A DNA stretch of 64,000 bases from contig JACKET010000002.1 of NCBI GenBank assembly GCA_020632875.1, positions 620,001 through 684,000 on the forward strand. Direction: 5' to 3'. Positions 16,951 through 27,700 of the stretch are shown in pieces (the stretch's first letter is position 1; each line of letters begins with the position of its first letter). The notes beneath the pieces are model-generated. The model had not been told where the DNA came from, searched no databases, and saw nothing but the letters and a program-made list of their open reading frames with translations. A program made the position numbers and the translations under genes. This DNA is from Alphaproteobacteria bacterium (GTDB taxonomy: Bacteria; Myxococcota_A; UBA796; GCA-2862545).

Positions 16951-18885
16951 TCAGGGTGAGCCGGCCTCCGCCACGGGCGCTCCGCTCGCCGAGGTCGCGA
17001 GGAACCCGCGCAGCGTGGCCTTCGGAGCCGCGAGCTGGAACTGGACCTCGTGCCCGTCCTCCACGCCGTCCTCGGCGTGCTGGAGGACCACGCGCGTGGC
17101 GCCGTCGCGGTTGCCCGTCACCGGGAGGTCCAGGACGCGCCCGCCCGCCAGGGGGAGCAGCTCGGAGACGGACGTGTACGGCAGCGGCGTGTCGAGGACC
17201 GGACCCGCCACGTCGAGCCCGAGGCTCAGGGTGGTGGCGTTGGCGATGGGCGGCAGGATGTAGGTGTCGACGATGCCCTGGGCCATGAGGACGTGGGTGC
17301 CGTGGGCCTGGATCGTCGCGCCCCAGACGGGCGGATCGGCGGACTCGCCCACCCACTGCAGCAGGGACAGCACCGGATCGTGCGGATGGAGCGACGTGCC
17401 GTCGTACTGGAGCATGGCCTCGGCGAGCGGGCGGACCTCGAGCGGGCTCTGCTTGTGGACGACGTTCTCGACCCAGCTGCCGCCGGCACCGGAGAGCATC
17501 GCGGCGCCGTAGCGCGGCTCGAGGGCGAGCGTGAGCGGCGCGATGGTGGCGCCCATGCTGTGCCCGAACAGCGCGAGGCGGTCGGGGTCGAACGAGAACC
17601 CCGCGGAGCCCGGGCACGCCGACACGTCCGGCGACCAGCCCTCGATCGTGTCGGGCAGCAGCGCGAGCTCGAGCGCGGACTGGCGCACGTTGTCGAGGAG
17701 CGCGCGCGCATTGAAGACGTTGAACATGAGGAACTGCTCGTCAGCGCCGGTGGCGTTGCGCACGCCGCCATGGGGCCCGTCGATCTGCAGGCCGGCCCAG
17801 CCCACCTGTGCGAAGTCGCGCGCGAGACCGGACCCGGGCTCGAGGGGGATGCCATCCGGACCCCGCACCCCGCGGTCGACCAGCGGGCGGTCGCCTCCCG
17901 CTCCGGTGCGGACGAACACGACGAGGGGTGTGTCGGCACCCGCGGACTTCGGGACGGTGAGCACGACGCGCGAGGCCTCGCGGTGGTCGAGCACCGGGCG
18001 GCCCTCGGCATCCTCCCGGATGTCGCCGCCCTCGGTCTGGTACGGCGCTTCTCCGGACTGGTAGACCGGGACCGTCGTGGTCCCCGCGAACACGCAGAAG
18101 TCTTCGTGCTCCTCGACGAACGCGAGGTCGGTGGGGGCCGGGATCGGCTCGGTGGCGCGCGCGTGCCCGGTCCACCGGCGCAGGGACGCCGTCGGGTCTT
18201 GCGTGGTGAAGGTGGTGAGCCCCGCGACCTCCGCGGGGTCGACTCCGAGCGCATCGAGCGCCGCGGACATCTGCTCGCAGGCCGCCGTCGCGAGCCCGTC
18301 GGGACAGGCGTGATCGCCGAGGAGGGCTGCGCCCGGCCACGCAGCGAGCGGCCGACCGCCGGCGGTGCGCACGCCCGTGGTGACGAGGGCCGCGTAGGTG
18401 GTGCCGGGACGCAGGGGGATGCCCTGGACCGGGAGCAGCGAGAGCAGCCGCGGCGCGCCGAACGGCCCGGTGTCGACGCGGAAGTCGGAGGTGAACGGGA
18501 ACCGGCGCCCCTGTTCGGGAGACGTGGGGTCGACGTCGACCAGCACGATGGGGCTGCCCGGCTCGATGGATCCGGCGAGATCGGGAAGGCTCGCGGAGTC
18601 GAGGTCGACCCCGCTCGCGAAGAAGATGCCGCTCGACGTACCTGCGCCCGTCAGCCGACCGTCGCCCATCGCGATCAGGTCGCCCACGAGGTCGACCCCG
18701 GCGGGGTTCGGGAAGTCGGCGAGGTGCGCGCCGAGCCCATCGACCTGGGCGCCCGGGAACGGTGCCGCCCAGAAATCCCCGGTGGCGACGGCCCCGAAGT
18801 CGTGCCGGAGGTCTGCAGGTGCGACGGGCTCGGGGGAGCACGCGGTCAGGACGACGGCGACGAGCGCCGCAAAGGGAGGCTTCAT
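16951..18885 (-). CDS. Predicted lipoprotein with alpha/beta-hydrolase fold
   Basis: 644 residues from the ATG at 18885. The signal peptide ends in the lipobox LTAC, with Cys at residue 16, so the protein is probably outer-membrane- or periplasm-anchored. The nucleophile elbow GHSMGATIAP lies near residue 440 and a plausible downstream HGTHVLMAQGIVDTY segment near 530 could supply Asp/His residues. This architecture resembles large secreted esterase/lipase-like proteins of Myxococcota, with an N-terminal Ig-like or unknown region and a C-terminal hydrolase. The substrate is unknown. The gene stands alone, with a 171-bp gap to recC and a 129-bp gap to the next gene. Confidence 0.75.
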   Translation of the reverse strand: MKPPFAALVAVVLTACSPEPVAPADLRHDFGAVATGDFWAAPFPGAQVDGLGAHLADFPNPAGVDLVGDLIAMGDGRLTGAGTSSGIFFASGVDLDSASLPDLAGSIEPGSPIVLVDVDPTSPEQGRRFPFTSDFRVDTGPFGAPRLLSLLPVQGIPLRPGTTYAALVTTGVRTAGGRPLAAWPGAALLGDHACPDGLATAACEQMSAALDALGVDPAEVAGLTTFTTQDPTASLRRWTGHARATEPIPAPTDLAFVEEHEDFCVFAGTTTVPVYQSGEAPYQTEGGDIREDAEGRPVLDHREASRVVLTVPKSAGADTPLVVFVRTGAGGDRPLVDRGVRGPDGIPLEPGSGLARDFAQVGWAGLQIDGPHGGVRNATGADEQFLMFNVFNARALLDNVRQSALELALLPDTIEGWSPDVSACPGSAGFSFDPDRLALFGHSMGATIAPLTLALEPRYGAAMLSGAGGSWVENVVHKQSPLEVRPLAEAMLQYDGTSLHPHDPVLSLLQWVGESADPPVWGATIQAHGTHVLMAQGIVDTYILPPIANATTLSLGLDVAGPVLDTPLPYTSVSELLPLAGGRVLDLPVTGNRDGATRVVLQHAEDGVEDGHEVQFQLAAPKATLRGFLATSASGAPVAEAGSP

Positions 18886-19014
18886 CCGCAGAAGATAGCC
18901 CGACCCGAATCGATCCGGGTTACGAACGGGAGCCCGAGGAACCTCCGATGCTCCACCTCCTCGAGCTCGCGACGCGGGCGGCGTCTACAGACAATCTGGT
19001 GCTGCCACCCACTT

Positions 19015-20181
19015 CTACCGGGGGCGCGTGGGGCGCACCATCGGGCCCCGCGGGGCCGAGCCGTCGATCGTGAGCAGCGGGGCGACCGTGAGCGTGCAGC
19101 GCTGCTCGGTCGCCGTGAAGACGAGCTTGCCGTAGCGCGGCACGATGGCGGTCTTGCGGCACACCTCGCCGCTCTGGGGCTGTGCCGCCGGGTGCTTCGA
19201 GGCCTTCGCGGGCTCCGGTGCGACCAGGTCGACCCGTCGGCGGACCACGACCACCAGGTCGCCCTCGGGGAACGGGTAGATCCAGCTCGACCGCACGCGC
19301 TGTCGGCCGGCCGACACGGTGACGGTGCCGTCTTCGGGCATCGAGAACTCGATCATCCCGTGGCCCGGCGGGAGCACGGTGCCGTACGGCGAGGGCCCGG
19401 CCAGCAGCTGGTCGCAGAGCTCGACGAGGCTCTTCGTCATGCCGGACGCCGGGACGTCGATGACCCCCCAGCACTCGTAGATCGGCTTCTTCGCCTTCTT
19501 CTGCTCGGCCACCGCGAACTCGTGGCGGCCGGGCTTCAGGCCGAGGTCGAGGGTCGACTTGAAGCGCAGCGCGCCGACGTGCTGCCCGTCGACGAACACG
19601 TGGCCCGGCAGCACCGTGCGCACCACGCGGTCTTCGCGGAGCACCACGCGGGCCCCGTCCTCCGCGAATCCGGCGCCCGAGACGCCCTGCGTCGGGTCGA
19701 GCTCGCCGAGCCGCAGGCGGTGATCGGGCGAGATCTCGGCGCCGATCGCCTCGAGCACGGCGAGGGCGAGCTGCCGCTCGAGGTGGAACACCTGGCCGAC
19801 CGCGCCCTCCTTCTCGACGGACGCGACGACGCGCCCCGAGCCGACGTCGACGACGCGCGCGTCGAGCCGCACGCGCCCGCGGGCCTCGGCGAGACCGCCG
19901 ACCACCACGTGCGTGGCGCCGAGCCCCTTCCCGAGCTGCACTGCGGAGGACGGGTCGGCCCAGTCGGACTGCTGGAGGGCGAGCTCGGCGAGCAGGTCCT
20001 GGAGGCGCGAGCGCTCGACCAGGGTCACGTCGGGCGCCTCGCCGATGTCGGTCGTGAGCATGTCGGACAGCCCGGCGGTGACGGGCGCGAGCTCGGCGTT
20101 GGACGTGTTGGCCGAGAAGGGCGCGATGGCCAGGACGTGCTCGGTGGCGAGGGCCTGGCACAGGGCGAGGAGGGCGAGCAC
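19015..20181 (-). CDS. Secreted FlgO/CsgG-like protein with PEGA-like domain
   Basis: 388 residues from a GTG at 20181 with GGAG 6 nt upstream; the first ~15 residues (LALLALCQALATEHVLA) are a signal peptide. Residues ~20-190 resemble the FlgO/CsgG/TolB-N-like fold that begins with a short strand LAIAPF and continues SDMLTTDIGEAPDVTLVERS, GATHVVVGGLAEARGRVRLD and ARVVDVGSGRVVASVEKEG. The central part (GHVFVDGQHVGALRF, then LDLGLKPGRHEFAVAEQKK) looks like a PEGA-type beta-domain. It may take part in envelope assembly, but no specific function can be given. It is divergent from the thioredoxin lipoprotein gene, with a 130-bp gap that holds both promoters. Confidence 0.65.
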   Translation of the reverse strand: MLALLALCQALATEHVLAIAPFSANTSNAELAPVTAGLSDMLTTDIGEAPDVTLVERSRLQDLLAELALQQSDWADPSSAVQLGKGLGATHVVVGGLAEARGRVRLDARVVDVGSGRVVASVEKEGAVGQVFHLERQLALAVLEAIGAEISPDHRLRLGELDPTQGVSGAGFAEDGARVVLREDRVVRTVLPGHVFVDGQHVGALRFKSTLDLGLKPGRHEFAVAEQKKAKKPIYECWGVIDVPASGMTKSLVELCDQLLAGPSPYGTVLPPGHGMIEFSMPEDGTVTVSAGRQRVRSSWIYPFPEGDLVVVVRRRVDLVAPEPAKASKHPAAQPQSGEVCRKTAIVPRYGKLVFTATEQRCTLTVAPLLTIDGSAPRGPMVRPTRPR

Positions 20182-20311
20182 GGCGGTCTCCGCGGATCCG
20201 GACGCGCTCTGGTAGCACGGGCGGGCACATCGCGGGCGAAGACGATTTCCTGACGGGTGATTCGCCGGGGATCGAGCTAAGCTGTCGCTCGTCTCGTTCC
20301 GGAGCTCCCCC

Positions 20312-21085
20312 ATGCGTATCGCTTTGCTGGCCCTGCTTCCCGTCACCCTCGCTTTCACGGTCGCTTGCGACACCGACGCCGACCTCGACGGCCTGCTCAA
20401 GAGCGAAGAGCTCGAGCTCGGCACCGATCCGAAGAACGCCGACTCCGACGGCGACGGCATCGACGACGGCGACGAGGTGCTCGCGGGCACCATGCCGACA
20501 GAGGCCGACAGCGACGGCGACGGCTTCACGGATGGCGAAGAGGCGATCAACGGCGATGCGCTGAACAAGTACCACTGGCCCGACGGGCTGTGGGCCGACT
20601 TCTCCGCCGATGCCGACATCACGAATCCCGGCTGGCACATCGGCGAGCAGATGCCCGACTTCCAGGCGAAGGATCAGTTCGGCAACGACGTGAGCCTCCA
20701 CCAGTTCTACGGCATGGTCGTGCTGCTCGACTTCTCCGCGGGCTGGTGTGGCCCCTGCCGTCAGCTCGCCGAGGATGCCGAGGATCACTTCCTCAACAAG
20801 CGCGACGAGGGCTTCGTCACGATCCACCTGATGATTCAAGACAATCAGGGCAGCGAGCCGAACAAGCGCTTCCTCGAAGACTGGGCCGACGAGTACGGCA
20901 TCACCTTCCCGGTCGTCCGCCAGCCCGGCAACGATGCCTCCAACCAGCTGTCCATCGCGGGCACCGACGAGGGCTACATCCCGTTCCAGATCGTGCTCGA
21001 TCAAGAGATGCGGATCGACATGGCCTTCTCGGGCGTGCCGAACACCCCCGTCAAGCAGCGGATCAACCAGCTCCTCGAGCAGTAG
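20312..21085 (+). CDS. TSP3-repeat lipoprotein with thioredoxin (TlpA/AhpC-like) domain
   Basis: 257 residues; CGGAG lies 8 nt before the ATG. The signal peptide ends in a lipobox (FTVAC). Residues 20-75 carry calcium-binding TSP3/EF-hand-like repeats (DSDGDGIDDGDE, then DSDGDGFTDGEE) that should act as a rigid stalk. Residues ~105-255 are a thioredoxin fold with the active site WCGPC (LLDFSAGWCGPCRQLAEDAE) and the cis-Pro region (GYIPFQIVLDQ). A membrane-anchored thiol oxidoreductase that reduces or delivers disulfides in envelope proteins is likely; neighbouring products are Cys-rich. It is convergent with the next gene, 13 bp between the stops. Confidence 0.85.
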   Translation: MRIALLALLPVTLAFTVACDTDADLDGLLKSEELELGTDPKNADSDGDGIDDGDEVLAGTMPTEADSDGDGFTDGEEAINGDALNKYHWPDGLWADFSADADITNPGWHIGEQMPDFQAKDQFGNDVSLHQFYGMVVLLDFSAGWCGPCRQLAEDAEDHFLNKRDEGFVTIHLMIQDNQGSEPNKRFLEDWADEYGITFPVVRQPGNDASNQLSIAGTDEGYIPFQIVLDQEMRIDMAFSGVPNTPVKQRINQLLEQ

Positions 21086-21098
21086 GCCGGGGCCTGCC

Positions 21099-21590
21099 TC
21101 AGAGGCAGGCGTCCGAGAAGCTCGCGAAGCTGTCGGGGTCGCCGGCGACGAAGACGCCCGTCCAGTCGGCGTCTCCGGCGCCGCTGGCCGACAGGCGGTC
21201 TTTCGCGACGAACGTCGCCGAGTAGGTCTGGCCGAGCTCGAGCGCGATCAGCGACCCGTCGGGTGACCGGAACTCGTTCACGCGCTCGCGCGCGCCCTCC
21301 GGCACCTCGCCGTACGCGATGCCTTGCAGCGCCGCCTCCTCCGGGATGCGCGACAGCTCCCAGAGGTTCGACCCTCCGCCACACCCGTCTCCGTCGGCCT
21401 CGATGACCATCAGCACGTCGGGGACCACGGCGCCCGTGCCCTCGAGCGAGAACGTCGGTGTGGTTCCGTCGCCGGGCTCGATCGCGATGGCGCCGATGCA
21501 CCGGGACGGCGCGTTCTCCTCCGTCCAGCAGGGGTCGGTGGCCGCCTGACAGGCGGCGAGGAAGACGAGGGCGGGGACGAGTGCGCGCAT
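21099..21590 (-). CDS. Small lipoprotein of unknown function
   Basis: 163 residues from the ATG at 21590, with GGAGG 5 nt upstream. The signal peptide ends at lipobox FLAAC. The mature part has six to seven cysteines (CWTEENAPSRC, DGCGGG, DAC at the end), suggesting a disulfide-stabilised beta-domain. No family was recognised. It is divergent from the giant TSP3 gene, which starts 134 bp away. Confidence 0.7.
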   Translation of the reverse strand: MRALVPALVFLAACQAATDPCWTEENAPSRCIGAIAIEPGDGTTPTFSLEGTGAVVPDVLMVIEADGDGCGGGSNLWELSRIPEEAALQGIAYGEVPEGARERVNEFRSPDGSLIALELGQTYSATFVAKDRLSASGAGDADWTGVFVAGDPDSFASFSDACL

Positions 21591-21724
21591 GGACACCTCC
21601 GTCTCGTTGATGTCGCCGTTCCCGCGTCTGGATCCCCATCCGCGAAAAAATCTGGCGGACTTCCTGCGGCGTTGACGCAGCACCCGGAGAAGCCCCGGAG
21701 ACCGCGATGCGCAGGTGGACCCCC

Positions 21725-24700
21725 ATGAGACTCTCCTTCGGCCTGCTGCTGGCGCTCGCGGGGTGCTCGGGAGGCGAGCTCGGCACCGAGTGCGAGGTCG
21801 ACGGGGACTGTGCGAGTGGGCTCATCTGCGAGGTCGGGATCTGCGAGGACCCCATCGACTGCACGTTCTTCGGCGACAACGACGAAGACGGCATCTGCAA
21901 CGAATCCGACCTGTGCTTCGGCGACGACTCGACCGGCGATGCGGACTTCGACGGCGTCTGCGCGAACCTCGACCCGTGCTTCGGCGACGACGCGACGGGC
22001 GACACCGACGCCGACGGCGTGTGCGACAGCGACGACGACTGCTTCGGCGACGACGCGACGGGCGACACCGACGCGGATGGCATCTGCGACGACCGCGACG
22101 CCTGCGTGGGCGACGACGGGCTCGGCGACACGGACGGCGACGGCATCTGCGACGACCAGGACGACTGCCTGGGCGACGACACCACGGGCGATACCGACGG
22201 GGACGGCGTCTGCGACGACGACGACCTCTGCAACGGCGTCGACGCGACCGGCGACGACGACCTCGACGGCCTCTGCAACGACATCGACCCGTGCGACGGA
22301 GACAACGCGACGGGCGACACCGACGGCGACGGGGTCTGCAACGACCTCGACCCGTGCCCGGCCGACGCCCCCGACGACTCCGACGCCGACGGGGTCTGCA
22401 ACAGCGACGACGTGTGCCCTGGCGCCGACGACACCGCTGACGCCGACGGAGACGGCGTCCCGGACGGGTGCGACCCGTGTCCGACCGACTCCCCCGACGA
22501 CGCCGATGCCGACACCGTCTGCGACGGCGACGACGTCTGTCCGACGGGTGACGATCGCTACGACAACGACGGCGACGGCGTGCCCGATGCGTGCGACCCG
22601 TGTCCGCTCGCGGCGGCGGACGACTCGGACGGGGACGGCGTTTGCGACGACGTGGACGCCTGTCCCGGCGCGAACGACTTCGCCGACCGCGACCTCGACG
22701 GGCAGCCCGACGCCTGCGATGCGTGTCCGGACGACGATCCCGACGACTCCGACGGGGATGGCGTGTGCGACAGCGACGACGCCTGCCCGGGGTCCGACGA
22801 CACGGTGGACGGCGACGGCGACGGCGTGCCCGACGCGTGCGACCCGTGCCCCGAGGATGCCCTCGACGACAGCGACGGCGACGAGATCTGCGACAGCGAC
22901 GACGTGTGCCCCGGCGGCAACGACGGACTCGACACCGATGGGGACGGCATCCCCAACGCGTGCGACGACTGCGCGCTCGGCGACTCGGACGGCGATGGCG
23001 TGGCGGACGACTGCGACGTGTGCCCGGGAAGCGACGACGGCGAAGACACCGACGGCGACGGCGTGGCCGACGGGTGCGACGCCTGCCCGCTCGACCATCC
23101 GAACGACACGGACGGCGACGGGGTGTGCGACACCGACGATGCCTGCCCCGGCGCCGACGACACGGTGGACGGCGATGGCGACGGCGTGGCCGACGCCTGC
23201 GACGCCTGCCCGCTCGACAATCCCGACGACTCCGACGGCGACGGGGTGTGCGACGCCGACGACGTCTGCCCGGGGTCCGACGACGGGGCGGACGGCGATG
23301 GCGACGGCGTGGCAGACGGCTGCGACGCGTGTCCGCTCGACAATCCGAACGACACGGACGGCGATGGAGTGTGCGACACGGACGACGCCTGCCCGGGCTC
23401 CGACGACACGGTCGACGGCGACGGCGATGGCGTGGCGGACGGCTGCGATGCCTGCCCGTCCGACGCGCCCGACGACTCCGACGGCGACGGCTCCTGCGAC
23501 AGCGACGACATCTGCCCGGGCTCCGACGACACGGTCGACACCGACGGCGACGGCGTGCCCGACGGCTGCGATCCGTGTCCGGTCGATTCGCCCGACGACT
23601 CGGACGGCGACGGCGTCTGCGACGTCGACGACGTCTGCCTCGGCGACGACGCCACGACCGACTCCGACGGCGACGGGGTCTGTGACGACCAGGACCCCTG
23701 TCCCGACGACGCGCTCGACGACTCCGACGGCGATGGCGTCTGCGACAGCCTCGATGCGTGCCCCGGCTCCGACGACGGGTCCGACGGCGACGGCGACGGC
23801 ATCGCCGACGGCTGCGACCCGTGCCCCGCCGATGCGCCCGACGACACCGACCTCGACGGCGTGTGCGACAGCGAGGACGTGTGCCCCGGCAGCGACGACA
23901 CGATCGACACCGACGGCGACGGCATCCCGAACGGCTGCGACGCCTGCGCGCTCGCCGACTCCGATGGCGACGGCGTGTCGGACGACTGCGACGTGTGTCC
24001 CGGCAGCGACGACACCGCGGACGCCGACGGAGACACGGTGCCGGACGCCTGCGACGTGTGCCCGTCCGACAACCCCGACGACAGCGACGGGGACGGGGTG
24101 TGCGACGCCGACGACGTGTGTGCGGGTGGGAACGACGGGGTCGACCTCGACAGCGACGGCGTGCCGGACGCGTGCGACCCGTGCCCCGCCGACGCCCCCG
24201 ACGACAGCGACAACGACGGTGTGTGCGACTCCGACGACCTCTGCGAGGGATCCGCGGATCAGGACGATGCGGACCTCGACGGCGTGCCCGACGGCTGCGA
24301 CCTGTGCACCGGCGACGACGCGCAGCTCGACGGCGACGGCGACGGCTGGTGCGGCGACGTCGATCCCTGCGACGACTGGAGCAACCCGGACCTTCGCGAC
24401 TGCTACCGCTGGTACGTCGACGACGATGCGGTGGGCGCCAACGACGGCACCAGCTGGGCGGATGCGTTCACGACCATCGACGCGGCGCTCGCCGCCTCCT
24501 CGAGAGGAGACGCCATCTGGGTCGCCGTGGGCCGCTACCCGCGCACCTCGCCGCTCTCGCTGCCCGACGACCGCGAGCTGTACGGCGGCTTCGACGCCAC
24601 CGAGACCGACCTCGCCGAGCGCGCGAACCGCTTCGTCGAGACCGTCATCACGGGCGACACGAACGGCGACGACATCCCGTACGACCTGACGAGCCGCGAC

Positions 24701-27700
24701 GACAACCACGACGGGCCGCTCGTGCTCTCGGGCGACGGCACGCTGCTCGACGGGTTCCGGATCTCGGGCGGGCGCAGCACGAACCTGTGGGGCTCGGCCA
24801 TCCGCACCCGGAACGGAGACACCCTGACCGGCGTGAACCTCTGGCTCGTCGACAACGTCACGTCGACGCGCTCGACCTTCCAGGTCAACACGGGCTCGAG
24901 CTTCCACCTGTCCGACAGCTTCGTGATGCAGAACTCCGCATCGTCGCAGCCGGTCGGGCGCTTCGAGAACGACACCACGGGGAGCAGCCTCACGAACGTG
25001 GTGTTCGCCGACAACCGGTCGGGGGGCCTCAACGTGATCTGGTTCGAGGACCAGTACGTCCGCCTGACCGGATGCACGTTCGACGAGCCGACCGTCGACA
25101 CGATCCTCGGGTTCGGCGGGCAGGCGACGAGCGACTACCACCTCGAGAGCTCGATCCTGTACGGGGTGGGGGACAGCCTGTCGTCGAACGGCGGACCTCT
25201 CGTCGTCACGGCTACCTGCGCGCAGGAGGACCTGTCGGCGTGGGGCACCGGCAACGTCGATCTCGACGGCAGCACCGCGGCGCTCGGCGACCCCTTCGCG
25301 GCCCGCTACCCGAGCGGAGAGCGCTTCCTCGACCCGGCCAGCGCATGTGTCGACGCCGGGGACGGCGCGCTCCTCACGGCCGCGGGTACCCCGTGGTCGA
25401 CGCTCGCCACCGAGCTCGACACGCTCGCCGACACGACCCCTGCGGACGCGGGTGCGCATTACGACCCGTTCGCCGTGACCATCCCGACCTTCGAGAACAA
25501 CGCGGGCACGCTCGTGTGGTCCTCCAAGGAGGCGACGGCCTGCACGCTCGACGGCGTGGCGGTGGGGAGCAGCGGGAGCACGCCCGTGACCGGCACGTGG
25601 AACGAGCTCGTGTGCGTCGGACCGCGCGGCTCGGCCCGCGCGATCTACGCCTGCGAGGGCGACGTGGCCTCTGGGGATGCGGACGGAGACGGCGTGTGCG
25701 ACGACACCGACGTGTGCCCGGGCTCCGACGACCGCGCCGACGCCGACGCCGATGGCGTGCCCGACGCCTGCGACGTGTGCCCCGGCTCCGACGACGGCGC
25801 GGACGCCGATTCCGACGGCGTGGCCGACGGCTGCGACCTCTGCGCCGACTTCTACAATCCCGACCAGGTCACCTGCTACGTCTGGTACGTCGACGACTCC
25901 GCGACCGGTGCGGCGAACGGCTCGAGCTGGACGGACGCGTTCACGACGATCCAGGCCGGGATCAACGCGGCATCGACAGGCCACGAGGTCTGGGTCGCCG
26001 AGGGCCACTACCACTCGACGACGGGTGGCGTGAACGGCAAGCTGATCAACGTCAGCTCGAAGAACGTCGACGTGTACGGCGGCTTCGACGGCACCGAGAC
26101 GGATCGAGCCGACCGCGCGGGGCTCTTCGCGACCACGGTGCTCGACGGCGACGTGAACGGCGACGACGTGTACGGCGACGGATCGACGCGCACCGACAAT
26201 GCCCGCCAGATCGTGACGGGGGGCTCGGGCGCGCTCGTGGACGGGTTCCTCGTGCGTGGCGGGCGGGACTACAACACCGCGTACCACGGGGCCGCGGTGC
26301 ACTGTGCGAGCGGCGCGCTCGAGGTGTCGAACCTCTGGATCGTCGACAACCACTCCGACGGCACCGGGCTCATCAACACGAACGGCTGCAACCTCACCGT
26401 GAGCAACGTGGTGATGGCGCGGAACCACGTGCCGTACGCCGTGATCCGCACGGGCAGCGGGAGCGTGAACACGTTCCGCAACATCACGCTGCTCGAGAAC
26501 ACCGTCACCAACACGGGTTCGGGCACGGCCCTGTGGATCGAGGACGGCTCGAACACGACGATGTCGTACGTCAGCATCTGGGGCGACCACCAGGCGGGCC
26601 TCGTCCGCTCGGTCGACACGAGCACCCTGCTGTTGCGCGGGGCGGTGCTGTGGAACGACGGCGGGCCCGTGCTCGTGTCGGGCTCGGGCACGCAGACGTA
26701 CGAATACGTCGCGGCGGGCGAGTCCATCACGGGCACGGCGAACCTCTACCTCGACGGCTCGACCGCGGCGCTGGACTACCCGTTCGACCCCGCGAGCGCC
26801 CAGCTGTTCCTCGACTCCGGCTCGGCAGCCGTCGATGCCGGCGACCAGGCGAACGTCGCGACCCAGCTCCCCGGCTGGGATGCGCTGACGACCCAGCGCG
26901 ACGGCACGACCGACGCCGCGCCCGTCGACCTGGGCGCTCACTACGTGCCCGACGGCGCGCCGGCCATCACCACGTCGGTGGCGGGCGGCGAGCTCTCGTG
27001 GACCGCGGCGGGCAGCACCGAGTGCACGGTGGACGGCGTGGTGCAGACCTCGCCCGTCCCGCTCACGGCGAGCGCCCACGAGATCGTGTGCAGGGGCCCC
27101 GGGGGCTCGTCCATCGCGGTCCACCTGTGCGACGGCAACCCGTCGACGGGCGACAGCGACCTCGACGGGGTCTGCGACGACGTCGACACCTGCGTGGGGC
27201 TCGACACCGACGATGCGGATGCCGACGGCGTTCCGGACGCCTGCGACGTGTGTCCCGGCGGCGACGACACGGTGGATGGCGACAGCGACGGAGTGCCCGA
27301 CGCCTGCGACTCCTGTCCGCTCGACGCGCTCGACGACTCGGACGGCGACGGCAGCTGTGACTCGGCCGACCTCTGCATCGGCGACGACGGCACGCTCGAC
27401 GACGACATGGACGGCTACTGCGCCGACACCGACGTGTGCCCGGGCTGCGACGACACCGTCGACACCGACGCCGACGGGACCGCCGACGGGTGTGACGTGT
27501 GCGACGGCTGGGACGACGCGGACGACGCCAACGGCGACGGCACGCCCGACGGGTGCGACCCGTGCTGGAACGCGTCGCTCTCCGACTGCGTGCTGGACGA
27601 CGACAGCGCGGGCCCCCTGCGCTCCATCGACGAGCTGGTGCCCGGCGAGCTCGTGTTCGCCGAGGTCATCCACGAGGACGTGCCGTACTGCGGCTCCGCG

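Noticed and set aside
22558..24213. Minus-strand Ser/Pro-rich ORF across the TSP3 array (and similar plus-strand Thr/Ala ones)
   Set aside because: Low-complexity readings of the same repeat in other frames; nothing supports translation.
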